From positions 3,590,743 to 3,654,742 of the forward strand of contig CM076962.1 in the NCBI GenBank assembly GCA_039566865.1: DNA of 64,000 nucleotides. The letters are read 5' to 3'. The position numbers and the translations under genes are program-made. This DNA is from Aurelia coerulea. Its lineage: Eukaryota > Cnidaria > Scyphozoa > Semaeostomeae > Ulmaridae. The notes beneath the pieces are model-generated. The model was not told the DNA's origin. It was given only the letters and a program-made list of their open reading frames with translations, and did no database searches. This document shows, one piece after another, positions 13,280 through 26,500 of this stretch (position 1 is its first letter; the number at the start of each line of letters is the position of its first letter).

Positions 13280-16200
13280 TTACAGTTGGTATATGGGTAC
13301 TAATAGCTCATGCTCTTTAAAAGAGTAAGCTAATAAAACCAACTTATATACATAACATAAATACAGCAAACCGTAATATTTACAATAAACAGCATAATTT
13401 ACAATTGCATCCTTCCCCAGCCCATGTTTTGATTTTTTTGCAAAAGGAAGCGACCGTTTCGCTGCTCTTTATCACATCTGGCATGCTGTTCCAGAGTATG
13501 CTACCCCTAAAACATATTGACTTCATGCCAAAGGCCGCAGTGGATGTGCTTGGAAGTAAAACTGTGTCATTTATTCTGAGATTATACCTGACCTCTCTTC
13601 TCTGTAATAGTTCCGACAAAAATAGAGGGTTCTCATGATGTAATGTTTTGTAAATCTCTATCATCAGTCTGTTGTTACATCTGCTGTTGTTACATTTCGT
13701 CAAAGCAAACGTCACACAAAAGACCTCGTTTGATTCAAAGTTACATTACATTACATTACAACTGAAACAAATATTACCTCAAAAGACCATATCTGCGTCA
13801 TCTCCCTCCTTGGATCTGATCTTGCAAGTACGAGTGGGGCGAAGCCTCGTTGCTCGCTATAATTCGCTAGGATATCTAACACCAGACCATCTTTCCCTTT
13901 CGGAGAATTCTGTCTTGGATCCGAAGGAGATGAAGATCCTACATGAAGTAGCTGTCCTTTGGCATTCATTCTCCATAACTGAGATCGTTTATGCAGTACC
14001 TAACGGAAAATAAATGAGGTTGTTTTGAGTGACATTCAAATGGGTGACATTCTTATGTGGTAGGGAGCATTGGCATAAAGCGAAAATTTTATTGATGCAA
14101 ATGAATATCACTGTTGAATGATAAAAAATGCTATCTAAAGTCATTTGATATCTCGTTTTGTTTTCGAATTATTCACTGATTTTAAGTATCAGCAGGTGAC
14201 GTCATTTGGTTTGTAAATATACCTTTTAGCGATTCAGAAAGGCATCAGAGTCTAGTGATAGAAGCCCTACCACTCGATCGAACCTCGCGTATAAAGTGTA
14301 TAAAAATAACGCTTGATCCAGGCTCTTTTTTTGTGGACTAGCTAAAAGGCCTACTACTATGGCAATTTATGGAAATATACCTGGTGCGCCAAAATAAACT
14401 ATGCACGTTTGGCAGGCCTGAATAAATATTACACTGGACAGATTTTGAAGATTCATGACTTAATCTTTAGCAAAAAGCCTGAATCAGATTCTAGAATTTT
14501 TTGGAAATTTTTCTGTTTTCAGTTTTTAGAGCCAGACGCGAGTTTCTTAAAATGTTCGTTCTCGAAAACACTGCAAACGATCAAACACATCGATCACATT
14601 TTGTAAAGAATCGACATGAATCGTGGTGATTAGGGATCTAGAAATCGATTAATTAATCGATACAATTAATCGATACAATTAATCGATTTCTAAATCCCAA
14701 ATCACCACGAAAAAGTTTTCTCTTTGTCCATTCATGTCGATTCTTTAGAAAACTTGATCGACGTTTTTGATCGTTTTCAGTGTTTTCGAGAACGTAAATT
14801 TTAAGAAACTCGCGATTAGCTCTAAAAACTGAAAACAGAAAAATTTGCAAAAATTCTTAGAATGTAATTCAGACTTTCTGCTAAAGATTAAATTATCAAT
14901 TCTCAAAATCGGTCCAGCGTATGATTTGTTGTGGCCTGCCAAACGTGCATAGTTTATTTTGGCGCACCTCATATTTTCTGGGATGAACATACAACAAGGC
15001 TTCGAGTCAAATACATAAATTCAACATTGTTTCAATCCAAAACCATACGAAATTTAACACCTAAATTGCCTTTGCTGAATAAATGGAGAACCTGTGGCAA
15101 TTTCTTGAATCGGATACTAAAGAGGGGGAGATTGATCGAGAGAGGGACCTCTTTAAATTTGGATTAAAAGTGAGAAACCTATTAGAGAAGAGACTTGTTA
15201 GAGAGGGGGTCAAACAAGATGTAGTAGGAATCCTCATCTGCACACTCATCATGTGCACACCTTGGATTACGTGCACCTAATATCACGTGCACTTGGTGTT
15301 ACATGTATCGCTACGTGTAGTTCCTTATTTAGCTAGTCATTAACACATCTATTTCTGTTAGTAATCTTGCAAACTCGTAATATATTCGGAGTAGCACACT
15401 CAATAAAACCAACAGCAAGTCTGTTCGCTGCTCTCCATTCTCTGGCTTGCGGAATGTATCTTTTCAAACTTCAATCCGTTTACAATGGTGGGGTAACCGT
15501 GCTTCATGGTACTAAATGCATCCCTTTACAATGGTACGTCGATCCGTTTACAGAGGGGGGGGGGGGGTGATAGAGCTTTTTCAGTGCTCGATCTTACCTT
15601 CTTACTGAGAATAACTCTTTGCCCTTCAATGACTTCAAGAACCAATTGCCTGTCTTCATAACTTGGATCCAAACTGACAAATTTGCCATGGTTACAGTCA
15701 TCTGTCATACAATGAGTTCTGTCAAGAGAAATGTCCATGGTCAACAAAAACTCATTCACCGGGTCATTCAAACAATTGAAAGCAAGTTTGAAAATACTAA
15801 CTTCAGTTCAGTTCCCAGTTCCTTTAATTTTAAAATTCCACCACATACAAATTCATAATTCAAAATATATTTTACTCAAAATCAAATAACAACAAACAAA
15901 GATACAACAAAAACTAAAAAGAACAGGAATTGTATGCTGGGGAATTTCTTAAGGAGGAGCTCTCTCCTAACTCCAAGATATTTTGGTAAAATCACCCTGA
16001 AGGTTTTTCGTGTTTTTTGTTTGCTTACAATGGCTGCATCAAATTCTGGTATTACGTCAATTTCGGTATTACATCACTGTGATGCTTTCCTCTGTCAATA
16101 AGTATCTTTTTTAATCTTGGACCATACTGAATAGCTGCAAATGTCTAAAGCCTTGAAGATCAAAATATGCAAATAATGGTATATCATTTCATGTGATAAA

Positions 16201-19200
16201 ATGTCAAATATTAGAGATTGGTAAACAACTTCGACATTGCAATAAACTCCATTTCACAATTTTTAACCATTTATAAGAAATTGAAAAAGGCTGTCTTGTT
16301 TCTGATGAAAGAGACAATATGGCCTATGATGGCAGGCTGTAGTCTCTTATAGGTCCGTTTTTCATATGCAAGGACCTACATGTTTCTTTATAAGAAACTT
16401 GGATCAGCACTTGGTACTAAAAGTTTCTCAATTTCGCATGAAAATTTCGTTGTTTTAGTAGTAAAAGCTTCTTAATTAGTTTCTTATTTTTTGGAGTCTA
16501 AAATTGCATTATGGTTCGAAATTGAGCTTTCTTATAGACAAAGGGCTTTCACTCTGCCTTGATATTGTCACCACGACATACACATTACGGCAAAAAATGT
16601 CAAAAAATTTCGCAGTCAAAACATATTTACAAATGCAATGCCGCGCGAACCGTAATCTACCGAATCTTATTCTTGAAATAATATTTTAGAGTTTCTTAAT
16701 TGTTCTTGAATGTAGTATTAGAGTTTCTTAAAGTTTTGGTCGTGGTAGTACTTGTTTCTTATAAACCAATTTCTTAACAAAAAATGTGTACTGTATCTGT
16801 TACTTACGCATTGAACGTTTTCCCAAGTGCTATGTAGATAGCATTTTGATAATAAAGCCTTGGCAGGTCGTTAGCAAGGACCATCGTATCATAAGATTCT
16901 GACATCTCTTCGAAGACGCTTATTGCCACTTTTGAGTTGAAGGATGGTTCATCAAGAGCATATGGAACTAAAAAATAAAATAAATTTTCAAGTCATGTTA
17001 ATTTCTTCATGACTGTAATGGGTGAGTAAAAAAGAGTTAAAACATTTGGTCACAAGTACTTCATGGATTTGAATGATTCAAATTCTAGTTAAAAGCCAAA
17101 AGATCGAAGTATTTTTGTGATTTTTCTCGTCTTCTTACGAGCACTGCAAATATAGGTAAATCTAACTTTAAAAAATTTCATGGTTGCAAAATTACTGAAA
17201 AAAGGCCTAAAATACTTGATCAAATCGTTAGGACTCTCCTTACACAGAACAATACTCACGCGCATTTCACTTCTCTCAAGAGTTATAAGACATAAATTCT
17301 CAAACAGATACTAACGATTTTCAATCCCATGGCAATAAATGTGCATACAATAGCTCTCACCCATGCAAAATTGCCTTTTCTCTGTTGTTTTGAGCGAGGA
17401 GTTCTTTATGATTTGATCAAATGTTTTAGGCCTTTTTCAGTCATTTTGCAACCACCAAGTTTTTGTAAATTTGGATTTACCAATTTTTCCAGTGCTCATA
17501 AGAAGACGAGAAAAATCACAAAAATACTTCGATCTTTTGGCTGTCAAGCAAATATTGATTCACTCCAATCCATCCAGTACTCTTGATGCTATGAATTTTC
17601 AAAAGTGGGAACTTTTTCTGGTTCACCTGGTATTCAAAATTAAAATGCTAATTTATCAGTCAAAGGATAACTTAGATGTGAACAGTTTGCTTGGCCAATC
17701 ACTAATTCTTCATACCCAAAAACAAGGAAAAAGCTGCAAAGAGGTTTGTACCCGAGAATTCCACATTCGATTCTGTGGCATGATTTACTTGCCAAATAAG
17801 AGCATGTAACGCAAGATATTAAAACGTTTCGAAAACTTGCAGACACAGACAGTAAAGTTTCTGTGTTGCACTTGAAATAGATCTGAAATCAGCGAAACAT
17901 ATTTACCACTGTGCTTTGGTCTGAGGAGATTCCGCAAAGAGCAGTCCGGATTCTTGTCCTGCCAAAACGTCACTTCGACCTAAAATAAAAATAAAAATCA
18001 TTATTATCATTATTATCATTATTATCAGTTTCTATCTATCATTATCATCATTATCAAAACCATCCTTTTTCACTAAACTGTATTGAGCAATTTTGACTGG
18101 CTGATTTCAAATAATTTCTTATTTCTGATTGGTTAATTCTTAATAAGTGAACAAATAATATTTCGCATTTTCTCCTTTTTCCATTCTTATATGACGATAC
18201 ACCGTCAAGTGAGGTGACTTTCATCAATTTTTGACGCTTCTTCTTCATAATTCCGATCAAAAATGAAGAAAGATAACAGACCTTTTCATCAGAGTTTTTG
18301 CATCACAAATACGATATACAAAAGAGAATTATTTTTGTGCCATTTTCCAATTATTTTGCAGCCAACAAAAACACATGATCAAAGTCACCCTTCAGATGGG
18401 GTGGCTTCATAGTTCATATTCTTATATTCCGTATTCTATTTTTTCAAGGAGGGTTGCCCTTTCGTAGGAGCTGTTTCCAAGTGGCCCTCAAATACAAAAT
18501 CAATTACGATATGAAGAAATAATGACTCATCAGAATATTAAAAAGCTTAGTTTTGAAACTTATTTACAATAATTATACATTATTTTCTATTTTTCTTATT
18601 CCATTAAAAGTTTTACAAGACAGGTTACTTATTACGCTACCTACTAATTATTCTACGACTAATTACTACTTACAAACTACTTATTAACTTATTAACTACT
18701 AATTACTAACTACCTACTAATTACTCTTCTCTACTAAGACGAAACACTACAAGGACGATAATACCACGGGGAGCAATAGATTATGACAACACTGTGGCAG
18801 GTTAACAATAGAAAGAAATAAAAACTACCGATTGAATCAGGAAAGATGTACCACCCGCCTGCAAAGCCGCAACCCAAGAGCCACCAACCGATTCGCATAA
18901 TTTGGTAAAATTTCATGCATTATTCACAACGAAAAGACAATTTCAACCCTTAGAATAGATTTTTTTAATTATTTAGGGAGGGTGCCATCTTAGACCCAGC
19001 TATTCCATAGTTTTGATCCCCGGAAAGAGAAACAATTTTGCCCATTTGCTGATTTTTCTTTGGCAAACCTTAAATCAGATCTCAGTTTTACGGGCCTAGG
19101 GAGGAGCATTCTGATTTTTTGGTGACACAGGTTACACAGGAATTCGTTGAACAACTTGAAGACCACCGGCTTAGACTCATTGCCGGTCTTCCAACCCAAC

Positions 19201-20515
19201 TCTTCAATGAATGGTATGCTTGGGGTGTCAAAGCTGCTATTTATTATGATTCAACACGAATTTGAAGCTTTTGCAACTGGTTAATTAAGTGAAAACTCAA
19301 TGCGGATTCTGATATGAAAGTCTTTTGAGATAGGCAGTTATCAAGTTGAAATAATGAGCACTATTCTAGCAATCTTCCTTTAAAATCCAAACGATTTTTA
19401 GCTGTATGTGCAACCCCGTCTGAATAACTTTCGCGTTTACGAAGAACCTCTTAGAAGGCAGTACAAATTTGAAACTGTCACTTAAAGTATGCGTTTAGTT
19501 TCTGTCATGCAAACATCTAATACTATGAACTTTTATAATTCCAGTTTAAAAAAATCGCTGTAATACAAAAATATTCAAGATATCAGAAAGGTTAAACGGT
19601 AGAATTATAGTAAGGTAGATAACGTTTCTTTCGAGCAATTTAATCCAAAGGATGATGCAATACTCATTTACAATAGCTCGTTTATCTTCTTTGACGCCTA
19701 TGACTTCCATTCCTAGCTTACCTTTGAAAGATTATCAATTCGAAATGGCGGTGGAAGTTGATCAGTGTCGGTTAATATCACATGAAATGTTGCTCCTTCC
19801 AGTACGACTTCTACTCTCAGAAACATAAACGAAGAGCTTTCTGTTGATCTGGGGGAAGTAAATAAATGTTTTCAATCAATGAGACGAAAACAAATCTACC
19901 AGCTAAAATACCGGGTGTCCCAAATTGATGTATTATCGTTTGATTGCTTACATGTTCATAACCAATGAACCGATTTTCAAAAACTTTATTTCATCCGATT
20001 GCCGAAACGCTAAATTGTATTCGAGGATGTTGGTTGTGGTTTTACGGCGATGTTTTCATGTCAAAAAGAAGATCAATAAACCTGCTCAAATTCAAGCCTT
20101 AGATGGCATGAAAAAGAAACGGCCTACTTTTCCAGTCAACATTTTAGATGTGATACAAAAGGCTGAACTTACATGTCGTTCAGAGAATACGAATTCAGTT
20201 AATGCTGGATTCAGAGAATACGAATACGAGTTCAGCCTTTTTTATCACATCTGAAATGTTCACTGGAAAAATAGGCCGTTTCTTTCTCATGCCATCTAAG
20301 GCTTGAATTTGAGCAGGTTTATCAATCGTCTTTTCGACATGAAAACATCGTCGTAAAACCACAACCAACATCTTAAAATACAATTTAGCCTTTAGGCAAT
20401 CAAACAAAACAAAGTTTTTGAAAATCGGTTTATTGGTTATGGACATGTAAGCAATCAAACGATAATACATCATTTTGGGACACCCGGTAAATAAATCAAT
20501 AATCAGTAAATCAAT

Positions 20516-20553
<38 letters not shown>

Positions 20554-23500
20554 CTTGCCCAACAATTGTTGGCAGTCAATGTTGGATCGTTTGGCCACGT
20601 TTTTGTCAAGCTCAACATTTGTTAGGCTTGATAGCTATATCGAGACAACAGTTTCAAGCGAGAAATACAAACAACGGAAAATGTCTATCTTACCAAGGGC
20701 CAAAAATATGGAACAGTCTCAAATCTGACTTGAAATCTACCAATAATATCAATACGTTTAAACACAAGATCAAAGAAAATTTCTTCAAAAATATACAAAG
20801 AGAGGAAGATGACGTATATGTGTACTACTAACACCGCACACCCTCTCTTACGCTCGATTCGGTATTGTACTATCCAAATCCATAAAGGCACAAATTAGCT
20901 ATATTTTAACATCCTCAGGAATTTTCGTTTCTTCTATGAAAACTTTTCTTTTATTGACACCTTTGGAGGGACCATTATGGAAACAAGGTCACACTGACCT
21001 TTTAATGCTATCCCTGCCATTTTAACCAGGGTTGTTTTTAGATTAAATGTTTGTAATTCTTGTTTTTACTTAATACCTCATGCCTGTAATTAGATTTCTC
21101 CGTTTTGATAAACTTATTTTTATTTTAATGTTAATTTTTGGCTAAACTATACATACATACATAAATTCCTAAAGAGCTAATGAATGCAAGTCGATGCTAA
21201 ATGAAATGAAAATTACCTCATATTGATATGAAATGAGCCTTCTCTGTCTATTTTGAATCCCCCAGACCAGCGGCAATGACCTATTTCATGCAGCCTGTGT
21301 ATTGACAAAAGAATCAAGTTAATTGGCAGGCCATTATGACGTCATAAGTATGACATGCTACGGCATTTCAAACTTAGTGGAACTTTAAATGAGAAGCATT
21401 GCTGCGTAGGAGCGGATGGTTTCTGGTGATATTGTGGTCGCTTTTCGATCACCAAATTTAGACTGCGTTCACGCGATGCCGGCACATTTTGAAAACGGTG
21501 AAAAATGTGACGGATAGACCTCCCGTTCACACGAAAACGGCACATTTTTTGCCGGCAGATTTTGAAAACGGTAGATTTTGAAAACGGAACTCTTTGAAAA
21601 CGGTATCGTGTGAGCGCTAGCTCAAATTTTGCTACCGTCACATTTTTCACCGTTTTCAAGATGTGACGGCATCGTGTGAATGCAGCCTTAGACGAACATA
21701 AAGTTAGAACCAAAATCCAACAGCGAGTGTCCTCCATAGATTACAGCAAAATCCTTGACGTTCGTTTTATAATATAAATGTTTACAATTTTACAGCTTTG
21801 GTAGATAAGATACTTACGAAAGTTATAAAGAGATTTGGAGGCAAAAACAACAATGAAAATGTGTTGATTTATCCAGTAAAAAGTTACAGTATGCCGAACA
21901 AGGACAGATGATGTTACAATAGAATCCGCTTCTTTTGATTGACTGCCAAGATTGCAGACTAAGGGAATTCTATGCCCGGTTGATAAAGTCATAAAAAAGA
22001 GCAAGCGACAAGAATTGCTTTGACACCCAGGTAGCTAATTCGCTCATTGTACATTCCAGAAATTGCTTTTAAGAGCAAACATGAGATGAGCATATGTCAA
22101 AAGAAGAAGGAAATATCTAAACGATAGCCTGCGTGCTCCTTTCTTCCTCTCCTCCACAGTAACCAAAGTCTGCACGCAGGCTACTAAACGACTGCCTCGG
22201 ACATTTAATTCGTTTGATTCAGAGGCCGCTTGGGAGGCGTTTCCGCAGTGATTCAATTCTTTCATTTCACTTCATTTACTTTCATTTCATTTATTTATAG
22301 GAGAGCAAGCAACCCTTCAGCAAAGGCTGATTAACAAGGGGCCCTCCGTCAAAAATCTTACAGTTTAAAGAATATGCTACTAAGATCTCGTATTTTTGGT
22401 GTAATGAAAATACTTGCTACTCAGCTTTTGAACCAAACAAATAAAATGCCCGAGGCAGATGTTAGATACATCCTTCTTCTTTCGATATATGCTATGTTTG
22501 CACTTAAATACCACTTCTGGAATGCACAATGAGCGAACTAGCTATCTGGGTTTCAGAGCAATTTTTGCGGCTTGCATCGTTTTTCCTTACAACTTACCAA
22601 CCAAGCATAGAATTCCCTTAGTTTGTGATATTGGGTTTCAAAAAAACTAACAGACCTTATTGTAACATTATTTGTCCTTTTTAATAAGCCGTAGACACAA
22701 ACCTGACACAAAGAAGTGGATCTAAATCGGATCGAGGCCAGTGAAATAGTGTAATGGCTTCTTGGAGACTGATTACACATCCACTCGGTGTCTTGGCGTC
22801 CTGTCAAAGAAAAAAAAACCAACATTAATGACTTCTAAAGTTCAGAGCCGCCAAGACATGGGGCAAGTTGCCTCGTGGTTTCAGAGTCCAGGAGGGCCTC
22901 ATTCAATATCTCCAAAGCACCCCAAACCGTAACACAGTAAAACCCGAATCTACATATATAACCCACCGCTTTTAAGAACCATAAGGCCAAGATTTAGGAC
23001 TAAACGATATAGATAAATCTATCAATCAACATCACCGCCTCAAATGAGTTGAAATATAAGATATGCTGTCATTTAAAAAAAAATTGAACATTTCCGAAAA
23101 GTCCAATTGTAGAATTATAGCACGGAAGCTAGAGTCTCTTTCAAGCCATTCAATTCAACAAAATATGCCATAGAATTTTATACCAACCTTTTCAAAGATT
23201 TGAAACATATGCTTCTAATTATATTCACCTGTCCTTTCACCATATGTCGTTGAGCAAATGCTAATGTATGCCTAGTTCGATTCTCCAGTTGATATTTAGT
23301 AACAAATGACACTATTCTGGTACATGATAATTGACCTTGCCCATAGCTTGAATCAATCCCAATATCAAAAGTTCTATAAAAAGATGGAGGGTATTACCTT
23401 TACATTCATCTCTTAAAAGAAGTTTAGGTCCGAAGCTGGTAGTTACCATAAAAACTCTCTGAAGCCCCCGGGGGCTTAATTAATTTCAGACACTCCAGAG

Positions 23501-26500
23501 GGGGGGCTTAACAGAGAGGGGGGCTTATTCAAAAAATCAAAGACAAGGATACATATGGTAGCTTTTTAGTTCTTTTACACCATATTTTGCGGATTCAACA
23601 TACAATCTTACGAGTCAAACACATAAATTCGACACATTTTAGGGGAGCTTAATAGAGAAGGGGGCGTACAGTGGCTCAGAGGGGAGGGGCTTATCAGAGA
23701 GAGGGGCTTAACAGAGAGGGGGCTTAATAGAGCTTTTACGGCAGTTTTTTAAATAAAAGACACCTTTGCTACCAGAACTTTCACATGTGTTTCCCATATT
23801 TTCAATACCCTGAGTATAGAATTAATCTATTTTTGTTAGAAGGGCTCTGTTTGTTTGAGCGATAAAAACCCAATTAAATACGAATGCTAAATCAAGTTGT
23901 CGTTGTTGCTGTTGTTGTAGAATAATGATAAATAGGACTCTGTACTGAGTCTAGCTAGCAAAAATAAACATGCTCACATCTCTGGTTTATTTGCTCCCTG
24001 TCTGACGTACAAAGTTCTGTGGTCACGAATCTCCTCCAGTGAAAATGAATTTGCCCTGTAAAAGAGTTGGGAACAGTAAGGCCAAGAAAAATGTGACTTT
24101 AGAAAAAAAGATAAATGAACATTCATTAATACTAATAGACCTTTTAGTCATACTACAAGAGTTGGTTTGGAGGTGACAGCAAATTTGAACTTTCAACATT
24201 AAATATGTCCATACTCCAAGCACCAATATCAACAAACATGGTATCTACGTTCAAGCTAGCTGCCGAAAAACATTTTTTAAAATGATTAGCCATTGAATGA
24301 AGCTAAATCTGCGTCGATAGGCTCGACAAAATCTGTTTACTTTTTTTGGGATACGCGGTAGTTAAAACCTCACTGTCGCATCGTGGGAAGCATAGGTTCC
24401 AAATCTTTAAATCGGTATAAAAAGGTGGGTGTAAAATTCTATGACCTATTGCTTCTAGTTGAATGGCTTCAAAGAAACTTTACCTACAAACCTATAATTC
24501 TACCGTTGGAATTTTCAGAAATCTTGAATATTTTTCAAATTTACAGCATATCTTATATTCGAACTCATTTGAGGATGTGACGTCATAAAATTTCTAAATC
24601 ATAAACCAGAAGAGCGGTGGACTTTTGCTTGATACTATATTGTAGAAATTCGTAGAAACTATGGTTTTCTTCGAAATTATTTCATGTTGCGTCGAACAGT
24701 TTAGAAATTACGATGGCTTTAAGTTTTTTTCTCGAATTTTTCTTGAATTCTTGAAGGAAAAAACGCTCTAAATCTGAAAATATTGAAGATTGCAGAAAAG
24801 CTCCCAAGTAGAATTATAGAGAAATAGCTAAAGTTTTTCGAAGTTATTCAGTGCAAAGAAACAGCTCATTAAATTCGCACCAACCTTTTTAATGATCTGG
24901 AACCGCTGCTATCGTGGGAAGGTCTGGCCAACACATTTGAAAGCAAACTTACCACATAGGCGAGGAAGACTGGTCTGAATACAAAAACTTTCCAACTCGC
25001 ATTTGACATCTAAACATAGACTCTTCATCCACGTATGAGAAAAGCAAGGGGGTTAAGCTTCGTGCTCTCTCGTGTTCCTCGAACTGCCCTGCCGCCTCGA
25101 CAGTTTCACCCTCTCTTCTGAATACAAGTGGGATTCCTGTCTTGTTTACCAACCAATATGGCGAGAATACAGATATCTATAAAAATGAAACAAACTTTCT
25201 AAGATCAAGTCGATGCCTGCTCTCTGAAGATGTTGTCTCTCTTCTTTCTCATCGTTCACTGTATATAAAAATGAAGCAAATTCATCAGCTAGCATTTTGC
25301 CATCAATCAAACTTTGATTTTGATTCCAATACCTAAGCATTCTTCCCATTACGAGTTTTCAAACAATTGAAGCCCTTTTTGGTCCATTCCATACTGTAGA
25401 ATGAGTCTCCCTGTTGAACACCTTTATGAGTCTCCCTGTTGAACAACGTTTACTACAATGATACAAGGAGTTAGATAATCAGTCTAGTAATCATAATTCA
25501 ATTCAACTTACCTTGGCAGAGCTCATCTCATGCTCAATTTTGAGATTCAAAATAATCGGCCTTCCTTGAACATCGATCAATTTGATTGGAATCACAGCTG
25601 GGTCAATGCGGTATCTTGTTGAGATCCGGACATATTCGAATTTCGTGTGACTTTCAAACGAAAATCCAATTTCAAATGGGTGTCTGGCATCAACCTGAAA
25701 GAGACCAAAGCAAGATCTACTTAAAGGGCCTGTTTCAGCGAGCATACCTTGCACGTGCCATGTTTTGGTTGGTCTTTGTTGTTGAGCATAGGTACCAAAT
25801 CTTTAAAAAGGCTGGTGTAAAATTGAGTGACAAATTTCTTTGAACTGAATGACTTCAAAGAAACTTTAGCTTGTTCTGTGTAATTCTACCGTTGGACTTT
25901 TATGAAATCTTCAATATTTTCAGAATTAGAGTGTTTTTCTTCTTTTTCGAGGATTCAAGAAAAATCTTCAAAAAACTTAAAACCATCGTAATTTCTAAAC
26001 TGTTTGACGCAACATGAAGAAATTTGGAAGAAAATCATAGTTTATGAATGCCTACAATATGGTATCAAGCAAGAGTCTGTCACTCATTTGGTTTATGATT
26101 TAGACATTTGATGACGTCACATCTTCAAATGAGTTGAAATGTAAGATACGCTGACTGTGACTTCGAAAAATGGTCAAAATTTCTGGAAAGTCCAACGGTA
26201 GAATTATAAATAAGCATCTAAAGTTTCTTCCTAGCCATTCAATAAGAAGTAGGTCATTGAATTTTACACCCACCTTTTTACGCCGAGTTAAAGATTTGGA
26301 ACCTATGCTTTGTTGTTGCCATTTCCAAAGCCCATGAAAATGACGACAACAAAGGCCAACCAAGAGATGGCACGTGCAAAGCATGCTGGTTGGAACTGAC
26401 TCGTTAACGCTTCGACTTGGATCCATACGGAACACTAAAAATCGTGATACAATACCAGCAAACGTTGTTTGCCAAATATTTGAGATTTTTTAATCACAAA

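Noticed and set aside
19925..20521. Opposing 108-109-aa frames with similar peptides (MMYYRLIAYM..)
   Set aside because: Mirror translations of the two arms of the foldback at 19909-20489.
26319..26435. Open frame with FRMDPSRSVNESVPTSM as a possible extra VPS13 exon
   Set aside because: Exons 12 and 13 join in phase 0 with the expected LHC-VDARHP sequence, leaving no room; most of the frame is MITE sequence.
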